Source: Motacilla alba alba (taxonomy: Eukaryota > Chordata > Aves > Passeriformes > Motacillidae). From it: a stretch of DNA of 64,000 bases. Positions 40,101 through 52,316 of the stretch are shown here, in pieces. The notes under the pieces are model-generated. The model made no database searches, was not told the origin of the DNA, and saw nothing but the letters and a program-made list of their open reading frames with translations. The stretch spans positions 9,802,618 through 9,866,617 of the forward strand of contig NC_052032.1 of the NCBI RefSeq assembly GCF_015832195.1, in the 5' to 3' direction. Within the stretch, counting starts at the first letter, position 1; every line of letters begins with the position of its first letter. A program made the position numbers and the translations under genes.

Positions 40101-43081
40101 AGGCTTCTCCTTCCATAAATATCAAGTACAAAGTTTCTGTTTGTCAAATCACGCCGCAATTACAAACACAGTCAAACTATGGGTTTGTATCTTTCTGTTC
40201 TTTAAATCTCCTAACAGTTTTTTCATATTGCTTTAAACAGGAATTTTCCTTTTGATTTCCTCACTGCAGCATATTCAGCAGCAAAGCAACCTTCACTTGC
40301 CAGTACTGCTGGGCTACAGCAAATCCAGACCACACCAGCCAAGTGCTCCTCATGGAAAGTCCTCGCTCTCCCCAGCCCAGCACAAAGTAAGGCACAGACC
40401 CCAAAACGCTGAAGTCTGCTGTTGGCATGGTGAGAGACACCATAAACCTGAAGTCACCAAGAGCTAGAGGTGAGCCCAGAGAGGTGCAGACTGACCCTCT
40501 GCATCCTCACCCCCCCAGCACCTCCCTCCCACCTGGCCCAGCGCTCCCCTCCCCCAGCCCAGTCTGTAAATACACAAACTGCCACTGTTCTGCTCTTTCC
40601 ATGCTGACACTGACACATGGGCCACTTCAGGGGTTTGTACCTCACCCCAGCCCAGGAGAGTTCCATGCTCTGACAGACACTTCACTAAGCATGCTCACGG
40701 TGCCTTTTCACACACTCAGAAGCTTGTTAACCAGCCAGAGCCTTCCCCACTCCCCTTTCCAGCCATGGATATGCTCTTCAAAGAGCTCTATTTACATGCC
40801 AAGCTACAAAGCAACGTGAAAAACTGCAGCTTTTATGATTCTACAGTGAGGTTTTTCACAACATGAAGCAGCTTCTTAGACTACTTTTTTTTTTTATTTC
40901 CAAACAAGATTTCACAGTTAAAAAATCTCAGTCCACCCACAGGCTTTTGAGGAACATTAACAGAGGTGCTTCAAAAGAAGAGAGCTCTGCGACCTTAAGC
41001 ATTGCATCCTGAATGAACATCCATGGAAAACTGCGTGCAGGGCAGAAACAAGAGTTACCAAAACCCACATATCCACCACAGTTTAAACCACTTCTCCCAT
41101 GTTTGGCTCTGTCATGGCTTGCCTTATGCCATCTTCTGTTGTACCTTTCCGACTGCTCACTGTCTTCTCATTTACTTCCAAAGCTTTGTTTTGAAACCAG
41201 CTGTGTCTGAAATTCCTCCCAGGACAAGCCACGAAGCTGGGTTTGGTCACTTCCTCAGCAACACTGACACCAGTCACCCCTGGGGCTCCCCCAGCCCCCA
41301 GCACACAGGTATTTCTATGTGGAATCTTTCTCCAGTTGCCCAAGAAATCAAGTCCTGGATTTCCACCTTGTATTTAGCCTGTCAACCACACAGAGCTAGA
41401 ACTGGTGCTTTATCAGCGTCTTCTTTGTGCCGAGATGAAAAATACTGCCAATAGTTCAGCAGAAACAACGAGCCTGGATGAACAGCCTGTGCAAAGAAAG
41501 CCCTTCATAAAACCAGGACTAACCAAACTCGCAAGACTAACGATTCTCTTTGAACTACACATGCCAAAGCAGCACCAGACTGGCACCATCGATGGTGAGA
41601 TCTGAGGAACAGAGCCCTGCAAACATTAAACCCTCACTGTTAGCAACCCTGCCCTCTCTTCTCCACGTCTCTCCCTGCATTCTACACAACATGAAGCAAA
41701 GGAAAATGGTTGGGAAGCTCCAGACAGAAGAAAATTATACACGCCAAGAACTTCCAGAGACAAGTCTGACTTCCTAAAAATGACCAGGAATTTAGTAGAA
41801 GCTCCAGCCAGCTGCAGTCTGCTGACACAGATTTCTCCTTCCTCTCTCCACCGGCAGGAAATAACTACAACCCAGCTTGCACACCTTCCATGGAGGAGGT
41901 GGGCTCGTTAAATTCTTGGAAAGTGCTTTTGGTCTTCAGAGAGAGAACAACGACCTTGAGCAAACACAGGAGTACAGCAATGCAACCTCTCCAGAGACAC
42001 TGCCATGCCTTCCTCGCTTCCCATTCCAAAAGTTTTGTTCTAAGGCCTCCCCTCCAAGCAGCCAGCACTGCTCCATGCTCCTTCCTTCCTTCCTCTCTGC
42101 CACCACGGCTGCTTCCTTTGGGTCTCATAAATGGTTACCATGTCTTTAAAAATCAAAGAAAACTAGACCAAGTTTGCAAACAGTCCTTTCTTCTCCATTC
42201 TTTTTAAAGATGGTAAAGTATTCTACATGAATGGAGGAAATTATTTTCATTTTCTGTCTTTACCTTAGAAGGGCAGGCTTCAAATGTTTGCTAGAACACA
42301 AGTATTTTAATTTTAGTTAAATAGCCCAGCTATTTTAATTAACTTACAGTTTCATAAGCATTTTTTGAACTGGAGATCTGGAACATGTGATATTCTGCAC
42401 AATAATGCCCATTTAAATCTTTCTTTGCTTTAACCACATTTAGCCTGAGTTGTCACGACAAAGTACAATAAAACTTCTAAAAGCTGTTAACAAACTAGAG
42501 GACACAGACACAGAAAATAATTAATTCCAACGTATCTAGGACCCCCCACACGATAAATTCTCTCTTCTGCCATACCCTGTACAGGAGCTGCTTGGAATGC
42601 TCACTCTCTTCTTTCTGTAAATCACAAGGCAGCATTTTCAGAGCCACGTAAATAAATAATAAGACGTTTAGCCAGATAATGCATATTTCCACTTTGACTC
42701 AAAACTCAAGTTTTGCTCTACTCAATGGCAGGCATGTGACTCCCTGGTTATCCCTTCCAGGCTCCCACTTCCAGAAGGGATAGCGGGTTAATGATTACAA
42801 AATCCAGTGCAAAGCAAATACGGAATGAAAGAGGAGGAAAAACCCAAACAAACCACGGACCGTAACGCTGACGAGTGCGCTCGGAGCCAGGAGCCCGCCC
42901 GCGGCCCGGAGGGACTCGGCTGCCCCGCGGGGCCGGGGCGCCGCACCGACCGCGCCGGAGCGAACTCCGGGCCGAGCCCCGAGCCCCGGCGGGAGCCGCC
43001 CAGCCCGCACCTGGCCGGGAGCGCCCGGGGACACCGCGAGCAGCGGCCCGGCTGCGCCCCGGCCCCGCCGCCAGCGGCGCG

Positions 43082-43306
43082 CCCCGCCGACAGGTGCGCG
43101 CCCCGCGAGCAGGTAACGCGCCCCGCGAGCAGGTAACGCGCCCCGCCGGCAGGTAACGCGCCCCGCCGGCAGGTAACGCGCCCCGCCGGCAGGTAACGCG
43201 CCCCGCCGGCAGGTAACGCGCCCCGCCGGCAGGTAACGCGCCCCGCCGGCAGGTAACGCGCCCCGCCGGCAGGTAACGCGCCCCGCCGGCAGGTAACGCG
43301 CCCCGC
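43082..43306. repeat. 20-bp minisatellite, ten units, inside CpG island
   Basis: Unit CCCCGCCGGCAGGTAACGCG occurs as eight identical copies at 43141-43300, preceded by two copies with GCGAGC in place of GCCGGC (43101-43140) and a degenerate unit before them. Every unit carries two or more CpGs and a CAG|GTAACG donor-like sequence on the plus strand. The lack of divergence among copies implies recent expansion or homogenisation, so copy number is probably polymorphic. Confidence 0.97.
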
Positions 43307-43667
43307 GGCCGGCGGAGGGGCGGCCGCCCGCGCACGGCGCCGCCGAGCCCCTCACCCCTCCCCGCCGCCCCCGCCCGCGGCCCCGCGGAGCCCCCCCGCC
43401 CCACCGCGCCCCTCCGCGCGCGCAGCAGCGCCCCCCCGCCCCGCGCCGCCCCCCGCGCCGCGTCCTGCCCTTGCCTCCTGCCCGCAGTGCCCGGTGCAGT
43501 GGGAGGAGCGGTGCTCCGGGGACGGGCCGCCCGCCGCCCCGACCCCTCGCCGCCCGCCCGCCCGCCTCACCCCGCTCGGCGCCGGCCCCGGCGCTGCCCC
43601 GCGGCCCCGTCCCGGCTCCGCGGCCCCGTCCGGCTCCTCCGGCTCCGCAGCGCCGAGCGGGGCTGCG

Positions 43668-43675
43668 CACGTGAC
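43668..43675. promoter_or_regulatory. E-box CACGTGAC (USF/MYC/TFE-type)
   Basis: The exact CACGTGAC motif lies in the island, 26 bases before the X-box. Motif match only. Confidence 0.45.
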
Positions 43676-43701
43676 CGCGCCCCGCGCCCCCATAGGCTGC
43701 G

Positions 43702-43714
43702 GCTGCCGGGCAAC
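43702..43714. promoter_or_regulatory. RFX X-box (GCTGCC-G-GGCAAC)
   Basis: It fits the X-box pattern GYTRCC-N(1-3)-RGYAAC with a 1-base spacer. RFX2 drives spermatid genes and RFX3 ciliary and neuronal genes in vertebrates (established). STRBP is testis- and brain-rich, so the site is plausible, but this is a motif call. Confidence 0.5.
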
Positions 43715-43745
43715 GCGCGCCCGCCCCTTCCCTGCACCTGAGAGC

Positions 43746-43800
43746 GCCCTACGCCAACTGCGTACGGGGCGCCGCGCCGCCCTGCGCCAGCTCCGTAGCG
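43746..43800. repeat. Diverged 33-bp tandem duplication in the CpG island
   Basis: GCCCTACGCCAACTGCGTAC (43746) and GCCCTGCGCCAGCTCCGTAG (43779) differ at about five of twenty positions and are both followed by GCCGCG. An 11-bp inverted copy of the first motif (GGCGTAGGGCG) lies at 43848-43858. CGTA/TACG recurs through 43.75-44.05 kb. Confidence 0.65.
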
Positions 43801-44039
43801 CCGCGGACCCGGCCGTTTCCTGCAGGCCGGCGCAGCCTTACGGAATCGGCGTAGGGCGGCTCGGCCCGCCCGGCTCCCCACCTGCGGCCGCCGCTCCCCG
43901 CGCAGCCCGCGCGGTCCCGCCCGCCGCCTGGGGAGCGGCGCTGCCGCTCGGAGCGCTCCGCGGCCGCGCGGTGCGGGAGCGGTTGAGCCGCACCTGGAAA
44001 CGCCGCTTGCGTAGAGCCCCTCCGAGAGGTCGGTGTGTG

Positions 44040-44056
44040 TTACGGACTCTCCGTAA
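44040..44056. promoter_or_regulatory. Perfect 7-bp inverted repeat TTACGGA-CTC-TCCGTAA
   Basis: A palindrome with a 3-base spacer at the gene-distal part of the CpG island. It could be a dimeric factor site; I do not recognise the factor. Confidence 0.4.
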
Positions 44057-46998
44057 TGTCGTCAGCTCGGGCGCCGCACCTGAGGGCTCCCGCCGCGCTA
44101 ACGGCGTAGCGCGAGCGTGCCGGGCGCAGAGTGCGCAGCGCTGAGGGCGCGGGCTGGGCAGGTGTGTGAGGGCAGGGCCCCGGCCGCGCTCGGGGCTCCG
44201 AGGCGGGCACCGGCAATGCGGCGACGCCGGCGCCACAGCGACCCCGGCCCCGGCCGCGAGCGTGAATAGCTCCGGCAGCCCCGGCCCCGCCGGCTGAGGC
44301 GAGCGCCGGGCGGGCCCGGGGGCAGCGCTGAGGGGAGGGGGCCAGGGAAGGGGTGCGGCAGGGCCTCGGCCCCTCACGCGGCGCCCGACCTTGGAGGGTT
44401 TAACATCCCGCTGCCAAATCCAAAGCAGTGCAGAAAGAGCAGGTTCCCAAACTGAGTTGAGGAATAGGGTTTCCATGTGAGCGGTTGAGATCCTTGTGGA
44501 ATCCTTGTGACTGAGGACAAATCAAGGCGCTTTCGTGGTGTGTTTGGGCAGGTTGGGCTGCACAAGGAGTGTGGTGGTCAATGATTTCCATCTTTCTCCT
44601 CTAGAGATCAAGACAAATGGGTTTAAGTTAGTTTTTAGCTCCCTGTAATAGTTCTTCCCAATCCCAGGCAGCTGGCTGTTCTCATGGACACTGCAGTGGA
44701 ATGGAGAGAGCTCCCAGAGCTGATGACCATCGCGCTCCAGAGCAGCCCTGATGAGCAGAACCTTTAGGTATGAGGAGAGACAGTTGAGTCTGATGGATTT
44801 TCTTTCTTCTTTGTATGTGTGTTACATAGAACAGTTACAGAACTTCAAAATCCTTCAGCATTCCATGTGCTTCAACACTCAAATGGCCAATATAGTCACT
44901 TGAGTGCTTCAGAATTTCTGCCAGATTTTCTAGGTTAAGTGCCTTTTTGAAATCAGCTTCTAGCATACATGTGCGTGGCAATCATACTCGATATCACTTT
45001 TTATACTTTTCAAAACTGATTTTATACAGGCTGTGAAGATGAAAGGCTGGGGAGCTGTATTCCAAAATAATCAGTACACAACGTGCTGTGCTGAAGCAGC
45101 CCCTGAGGGAACTTAGGCCAAAGACTGTAGGATCAGGAGATTTGTGGTGCTAAAGTGAAACAGTAACTTTCATTCAAAGGGGTGATTTCAGCATTAGAGT
45201 GGAAGTGGAAAGCACGTGTGCATTAATAACTGTACATGCAGGGAGAGGTCCACCTTGTTCCAGTCAGACTTACATTTTGTGTACTCCCTTGCAAGCCTGT
45301 GGCTGAAATGTCTCCCTGGTTCTGAACAGTCGGACATTGCTCTGCCTTTGGAACAGACTTTTATCTTGTCATGTTTGAGGATTGAAAGGAGAAACAAATA
45401 TGAAGAATCTCAGTTACTGCTTTCATGTCTTGGATCGAGAGATTTCAAAGCGATGAATGAATTTAGCCAAATCCCCTGTGGGACCTTAAAATATTAGTGT
45501 GGGCCTTGAAAAGAGGCTGAAGATAATAGCTGGAAATCAAGGACTCGTCCAAGGACTTAACACAGGAACAGTTTTATTTGAAATTGATTGCATCAAATAG
45601 AGACACAGCATAAATACAGCGTGGAGAAAGGCTGCTGGCTGGATGGTGGGATGGGAAGGGGCAGCTGTGAAACTGGTGGCTGTGCAGTGCAGCTGGAAAT
45701 GTAGTGAGGAGGGAAAAATCTGCAAGAGATGGCACCTCAGGTAGTGAAGTTATTGCAGAGGTACGAGAAAGATGTTTTCAGCTGTGGACTGAGTTAAATC
45801 TTGAATTTTTCTGTTGAGTTCTCCCTTGGGCTAATGATTTGCCAAGGGCAAAAACACAGAGGAAAGGGGATTGATGGATTAATTTAGAATACAGGGGATT
45901 GGAAGAGCTTTGGCGCTGCAGTACAAGGATATACATTTAACAAGGAAAAGAACATCTGAGGCTTGGAAAAAAGTTAACATCTGTCTTTAGGCTTCATGGA
46001 ATGAAAAGGAAGAAAATTGAATTCATAGCTCTAAGTATAGTCAATAAAAGATGGGGATTGAATTGTACCAAAAGCAACGTGGAATTAAGAGTTACCTCGG
46101 TGAAAGTTAAAGTGATTAACAATAATTATGCTCTTTCTTGGGACAAAATACTGGCATAGAATGAATTATTTTTAAAAATATGTAACTACAATGGAAATGA
46201 TGTGTGTTTCCTACAGGTTTTTCCATAGAAATAGTTAAGACGTTGTCAGGTGTGCTTGAATGTCACCTGCACCCCTCAGACGGAGCAGAGCCCTCTGTGA
46301 GCGTTGCTGCTTGGTGCCCCTGTGGAGGCTGGAGCGAGGCAGGCGCTGCCCTGGGCAGCAGGGGTGGGCTCTGGGGGTGCAGTCCTGCCCCAGTGCTGCA
46401 CTGAGCACTAAGCGGCCATCAGCTACAGCACAGGGGAAACCCCTAAGTGAGCAAGGATGAAATGCAGCCTGGCAGATTTCAAGTGTTTGGTATTGTTTAC
46501 AGACAAATGGGAATGCTCCCGTAGTGCCCGAGGGAAGGGGGATTTCTTTCTTGTTATAACTCAGAAATCTCTGTTTGAGACTTACCATTGTCCAGTGACC
46601 CAGTTCTTTATGGGTTTCAGATTCTGCCTTTAGACATATACTGAAGTTAATGGGATTTGTGCAAAGATAGCTGAGGACAGAATTTCAATTGCAAAAAATA
46701 ACTTTTGTGTGCATGTCTTTTAAAAATCTTCGTAGAAAAAGCTGTCTTTACATGGGAAATTAGTCTCACAAGATTGATATAGCAAAGAGTTTTGTTTTGA
46801 AAAATCCTTACACTTTAAAATAAAAATTAATACTGATCTTGTATCTGAGGCATGGAAGAGAGAGAATCAAGCAGGTGAGTATCCGGTGTAGAGGATACTT
46901 AAAAACTGAGAATTTGTGCTGCAAAACAAAAGATGATATGATTTGTGCTATGCAGTCATTTGTGTACATGACTCTTCACCAAGTTTTGGTGAAGTGCT

Positions 46999-47040
46999 TG
47001 CTTGAACTTCACTAGTGCTTGAACTTCACTAGTGCTTGCT
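46999..47040. repeat. 17-bp tandem repeat, about 2.3 units
   Basis: GCTTGAACTTCACTAGT occurs twice (47000-47016, 47017-47033) and a partial GCTTG follows. Confidence 0.8.
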
Positions 47041-50000
47041 AGTATCTGTTGAAACTCTGAATGATTCTCTGACTTTGAGCTAAAGCAAAGGAGATAAAAT
47101 GGTACTGGAGGAAAATCAGCCACCAGGAGAGGAGGAATCACCCCACAGAATGGTGCACAGGGCTCCTCAGGTCCCAGAGCAGGCTCTGCAGGGTAACATT
47201 TCAGAGATTTTTAAGCAATAGGGATGAGGATCAGCTTGAAAAGCAAGCAAAACTGGAACTAAGGAAATGGGAAATACTTTTGGGTTATGACTAATGCAAT
47301 TATCAGAGCGGCCACTGAAGGCACTGGGGTGGATTTAGCTTCAAATAAGAGCAGAAGTTATGCCATGTGTGATTGATTCCAGGTTGGGTTACAATTTAGA
47401 AGTGCAATTAGTGAGTCATCTGTTACTTTATATCAATTATTAAAACCAACAAAGGTCTAGGTTAAAAAAAAGAGTGCGTGTCTCAATATGTGCTGCTCTA
47501 GTTGTTGGTTTTGTGATTTCACTTTCTTGGTTGAGGTGTGTCAGCTCTGTCCCGTTGTGGTACTGAGGGTTCCTTAGACCAGCCCGGCGGCGTGGCCCCG
47601 TCACACCATCCCACACCTGCCTGCTTTGGCCAGAGCAGCCCGCAGGCAGTGTCTGTGCTCACCTGCAGGCCAGCAGCTTCCTGTACATTTGTAAACATGA
47701 CTGCTTTAATCTTACTTTTATAGGCGCTGTTTGGGACAGAGGGCAGCGCGGCTCGGCATTCCTGACAGCTCAGTTGTTGTGTAGACTGTGCTGCCCTCAG
47801 TGCTCCGGTGTTCTCACCCCATCTGGCAACTGCTGAACGTGGAAAACTTTTCTTCTGGTGGCCATGACAAAAGTCACAGCAGTAAACACAGCTTTGAGGG
47901 ACAGTACCAGGCTCCGCGGGAGAGTTGATCTGACCCAACAGAGCATTCCCCATGAAATAAGAAGGCCTGGAAGCAAATGATATTACCAACCTTCAGTGGG
48001 CATTTAATTACAGTTTCTAATTAAGGTGATGCCCTAAATGGTCATGTGAATTCTCCTGATCTGTAACAGGGTGTAACATGACATATCAACATGGGGTGTG
48101 GGTGCATCCTCTGCACTTCAGCATTTCTGGTGTGAATGAAGGTGCGTGTGCCTGTTGTGCCTGTGGCAATGGAGGCTGCAGCTGGTTGCAGGGCATCTCT
48201 GCTGTGTGAATGTGAGGGAAAAGGGGCAGAAAGAAGGTTCCAGGGTCCTGCTGTCACTGAGCCTGTGGGCTTGGCAGTATCGTATGCAACAAGTTGCACA
48301 CTGTAATTTAAGGGTGTGAAGACTGAGCACTGGTCTGTAACTCTGCACTCTAGACGTGCCTGGACCATGTGAACAGACATCCAAAGCAGGACTGAACTTC
48401 ACAGAGCTTCCCAGTTTTCAGTCTTGATACTTGTAATACCCATTTGAGATGTGTTTCTGTGATCGCTGAGCCCTCACAATGGCTGCAGTTGATATGGTTT
48501 GCACTTCTGTGTTACTGGGCTTGTAGACATGCTGAATCAATCTGCAAATCAGCTGGCTTTTCTGTTTGTGGGTGGGACATGATATGTGTTTATCTCATAC
48601 CAATATGAGATAAGTATTTTCATTTATATCAGTGGCAAGTAGATAAATATTTGGGGGTATATGTACATCCTTTCTAGAAAAACAGAGATACAGCTGTAAG
48701 GATTGTTGTTTTAGGGAAGAGTGTGATTGGACCAGATAAGGGATGACAGGAGTTTGGTGCAGGTCCTTACACTGATATATTAGGGTGGGTTTTTTCCTTT
48801 GACTTTGAAGTTTAAGATTGAAAACTTGCCATCATTCCGAAGCAGAAACAACTTGGGTGGCCTTTTTATCACTAATAGTCAGAGCAACTAGGCAGGACTG
48901 ACTCCGCTGAAAAGAGGCTCTGTCATACAAGAGGTTTCCCAGGTCAAGATTAAAAGCAAAACAGCTCTCATCACATGAGCCTTTGTACTGCACCCATATT
49001 TTCTAAATGCTGTTGGCTTATCTTTAATGTTTATGCTGCTATCAAAAATAAACCCAGCTTCTGTCTCCCCGGGTGTTGTATTCAACATCAACAGTGAATA
49101 GGCTTTTTCATTCCTAAATGCTAATTTCCTTTCTGTTTTCAATCTGTTTCTGGTACAAAAATTTTTTGTTTTCACTGGGTTTGGTTTCTTTCCTCTTTGG
49201 TTTTTTAGCTTCATGTTTTCTCCTTCCTGTGTCTGTTTCTGTCTTGGTAATCAGGATTTTTTTGGTGGAAGTAGTAGCTGAGGGTCTGCCAATGACCCTG
49301 AAGCCTAGAACTTGAATCAGAGTTTGTTTGAGTGCAGCTGGCAGCACAGTCATAATAACATAAAGGGGAAAAAAAAGCTTTACCAAGATTAATTTTTCAT
49401 CAGCAGACTGAGGTACTCTTAGGGATAATTGTAATTGTCTCACTTTGAACTGTGGTCAGAAATATGGTCTAAAAATCTTGCTATAATGAGAATTTTGGTT
49501 CTAATGAAGTAGAGTTATAACTTCATCAAAAATGTTGTGATACTAGAGCCAGAATTCAATGGCATTTGGGAACTGCTCCCAGGCCGTACCCTTGGGATAA
49601 GACACTGACCTTGCTGAAGCTGGTGCGGGTGTTTCCTGAGGGCTCCAGTACCCAAACCCAGCACGGGATGTGGCTCAGCAGATTGGCAGCCTCATGTTGC
49701 TGTTGCTTCATCTCCAAGTGGCTGGGGCTCCAGGGCAAACAGAGAAGGTCCAGCATGCTGAAACCTGCAGGTGACAAGTGGGTGTTAACCAGCACCAAGG
49801 AGCCTTTGCAGTGTGCTTTGCCTCCTCTCTGGTGATGTGCTGTCCCCTCACGCTGCACAAACTAGAAGTAACCTTTCCATATTTGAGACTCCTCACTCCG
49901 TGTACCCATGAAGCTGCTGCTGTGCTGGCTGCTTTTGTCACATAATGTGATAAATGGAAAACAGACCTGCCACAGACACAAGTCATACTCCAGACTTTAG

Positions 50001-52053
50001 GCATGTACCTCAAAATTTCATCAACTTTGACATGCCGAATGTTATCTAAATGTGGATATTCGGTAGCTGGAGATGTCAGGGAGCTGTGACTAGCAAATGA
50101 GCTGTGTGTCTGCTGAAACCCTGAGGAGGATTTGGATGCCTGTGTCGTGGGAGGTATGGAGACTGCAGTGCTGACTATCAGTTTTGAAGTGTATCGCATT
50201 TCTCTCAAAGGGAAAACTGAGCCCAGGCTGTGAAGAGGGTGGACAGCCCAAATGTTTGGACAAATACTTATCCTTGTGATGAGCATTTACAGTAAAGGAT
50301 CTCCCAGGGTTTTCTCACCCCAGTGCAACTCCAAAATGGTCAGATTAGGCGTTTGAACAGAAATGCACGTGTATTTTGGGGAGAGGATATTTTACATGTA
50401 CTTTCCCATGATGATCTAAGTTTGCTTGCATTAAAAGAGGGAAGTTGAGCACTGTTGGTGTATCTGTATCCTGGTTGTTCTTTTTATTTTAATTAACCTG
50501 CCAAATAATTTTAGTATGTGCATGTAGTGCTATGCTATTTGGCCTTCCTGTTACAGATGCTGTGCAGCAGTTCTGCCTCCTGCTCTGGTGTTCAGCCTTT
50601 CTAGCAGTTAACTCAAATAAATGTAAAAATTCTGTTCCATGCAAGTGTCCACAGTGCTATAACTTTTTATTTATCCTGCTTGTTCTTTGGTGACCTAAAT
50701 TATTTCAGCTGTTCTAATTACTTATTTAAGAACTATTGATCTCCCAGGGTTTTTTGTGGGAGGTCTTAAGGAATAGTGTGTCTCATAAGCAGCATTATAG
50801 TTGCCTGCAAATTAAGGCAAGCAGAGAGACTGTAGTAATGCTGTAGTAACCAGCTTATTTTACATGGCTTATTTTAGGCTAAGTTTTATGTGAAATATTT
50901 ATGTACTCATTTAAATGCTAAAGAGCTGGGGTCCTGCAGTCCTGAGAGCACAGCTGTATGTCAGGCAGCAGTGGTGTCCTTAGTGGAAAGGCCCCCAGTT
51001 GTGTTCTGAAGGCACTCAGCAGCTGGGGCCCTTTGCTAGAGACCTGGCAGCTCAGGTGCTGGGGCTTTTAGCCTTCTCTGTCACTGTGGTTTGTAGAGTG
51101 TCACACTAAAATCTCTACATTCTGCTGTGCTTTAGCTCATCCTGGCTATGAAATGAGGGATAGTGGGGATTTCCCCAGGGTTTAGAGAGCTTGCTCCATC
51201 ATTTGTGTTTGAAGCCAGCACGGTGTGTTTGTTGTAGATATCGTTTAGTGTAACAAGGGTTTGTTATGTGCAAAATTAAAGTATTTTTAAATTAGAGGGA
51301 AATGTAAAATGTGAACGCCAAAGGAAAAAAAAAAAAGAGATTCTGCTGTTTGCTTTCGGTTTTGCTGCGTTGTGCATCTTGCAGTTAGTCCCAACCTGTG
51401 TTAGCACTCCCGCTGGATAACGATCTGCCCTCCTCCCAAGGGACAGCACAACGCAGGCAAAGCTGCTCCTCTCTTCTGTGCTCACTAATTGATCTCTGGC
51501 TTGGCCACTTCCAGCAAGGTCACAGAACTGGCAGCTACAAAAACTGTTCTGTGGAAAATTTAAAGGGGAAGAGTAGAAGTACCTAGGATGGGATTAGAAT
51601 TTTTTTTAAGTCAGAAATAATTTATTGGATCTTCTATTTTGTGTCTGCAGAAGTCTGAAACTTGGGAAGGACTGAGAGCAGAAGATTATCCATTGTGACC
51701 TGTTCCTGCAATTTGTGAGTGAGCCCTATCCTGCAAATGGCTCTTTTCTCATTTTGTAATTCCACTTCCATTTTTATTAGAACACAGCATGAGTATTCCT
51801 ATTCAGATCCTGGAAAGGCAAAATGATTCCTAAGCTAGTATAGCGTGATCTTCTCAAATTTTTTTCTTTGCAGAAGGTTTGTCATGCTGGCCTTGAAAGG
51901 CATTCATGTGTTTGGGTTTTGTTTTCTTTTTGCAAAAGTGCTTGCAATCATTCATGCTGCTTTCTCAGAGCTGACTCTTGATTAGTTCAGGTGCTTTACC
52001 ATAGAAAGATGGAAATGTGGAGTTAAAAAACCTGGACAAGCACCAAGCCCAGG

Positions 52054-52316
52054 CTGTCGGCGTGGCAGTGCCGTGTCACTCATGGAGTGCCAGTCCCTGT
52101 TAGTGTCACAGCAGGGCCTTTCTGGGGCTCTCAGGGCAGCGTGGCAGTGACTGTCAGCGTGGCAGTCACTCATTGAGTGCCAGTCCCTGTCAGTGTCACA
52201 GCAGGGCCTTTCTGGGGCTCTCAGGGCAGCGTGGCAGTGACTGTCAGCGTGGCAGTCACTCATGGAGTGCCAGTCCCTGTCAGTGTCACAGCAGGGCCTT
52301 TCTGGGGCTCTCAGGG
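52054..52316. repeat. 90-bp minisatellite, three units
   Basis: Units begin with CATGGAGTGCCAGTCCCTGT at 52081, CATTGAGTGCCAGTCCCTGT at 52171 and CATGGAGTGCCAGTCCCTGT at 52261. They are nearly identical, with a partial copy before them. GTGGCAGTGACTGTCAGCG is a sub-repeat within each unit. Because 90 is a multiple of three, a minus-strand ORF (51982-52380) stays open with a threefold 30-residue repeat. That ORF is a consequence of the repeat, not evidence of a gene. Confidence 0.95.

Larger units (their letters stand above)
21760..42850 (-). other. Large 5' intron(s) of STRBP
   Basis: About 21 kb between the CpG-island promoter and the start-codon exon. No coding exon was found. Extra untranslated exons are possible and would be invisible without transcripts. 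Content: a palindrome cluster at 22216-22264, a poly-T run at 28906-28921, a poly-A run at 30033-30045, a 20-bp tandem repeat at 30521-30580, a 15-bp palindrome at 34342-34356, a duplicated 22-mer at 37070-37122 and a T-run at 40885-40895. The longest spurious ORFs (23419-24030 and 27835-28512, plus strand) show no domain. Confidence 0.7.
42850..44380. promoter_or_regulatory. CpG island; STRBP promoter and exon 1 region
   Basis: About 1.5 kb of very GC- and CpG-dense DNA sits abruptly between AT-rich flanks. It is the only such island in the window and lies upstream of the minus-strand STRBP start-codon exon, so it is the expected promoter, with the untranslated first exon inside. Several minus-strand donor candidates exist (CAG|GTGGGG near 43878, CAG|GTGCGG near 43989, CAG|GTGCAG near 43732), so exon 1 cannot be fixed by reading alone. 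I saw no TATA or CCAAT box, which fits a dispersed-start CpG promoter. Divergent plus-strand transcription is common at such islands. The long Arg/Pro/Gly/Ala ORFs here are composition artefacts. Confidence 0.85.

Noticed and set aside
42748..43693. Long overlapping minus-strand ORFs (up to 291 codons) with a 20-residue repeat in the CpG island
   Set aside because: Ala/Arg/Gly/Pro-only translations in several frames follow from GC richness and a 20-bp repeat that is read in all three frames; no domain.
43494..44476. 216-codon plus-strand and 212-codon minus-strand ORFs in the island
   Set aside because: Stop codons are rare in such GC-rich DNA; the two ORFs overlap on opposite strands and neither resembles a protein.
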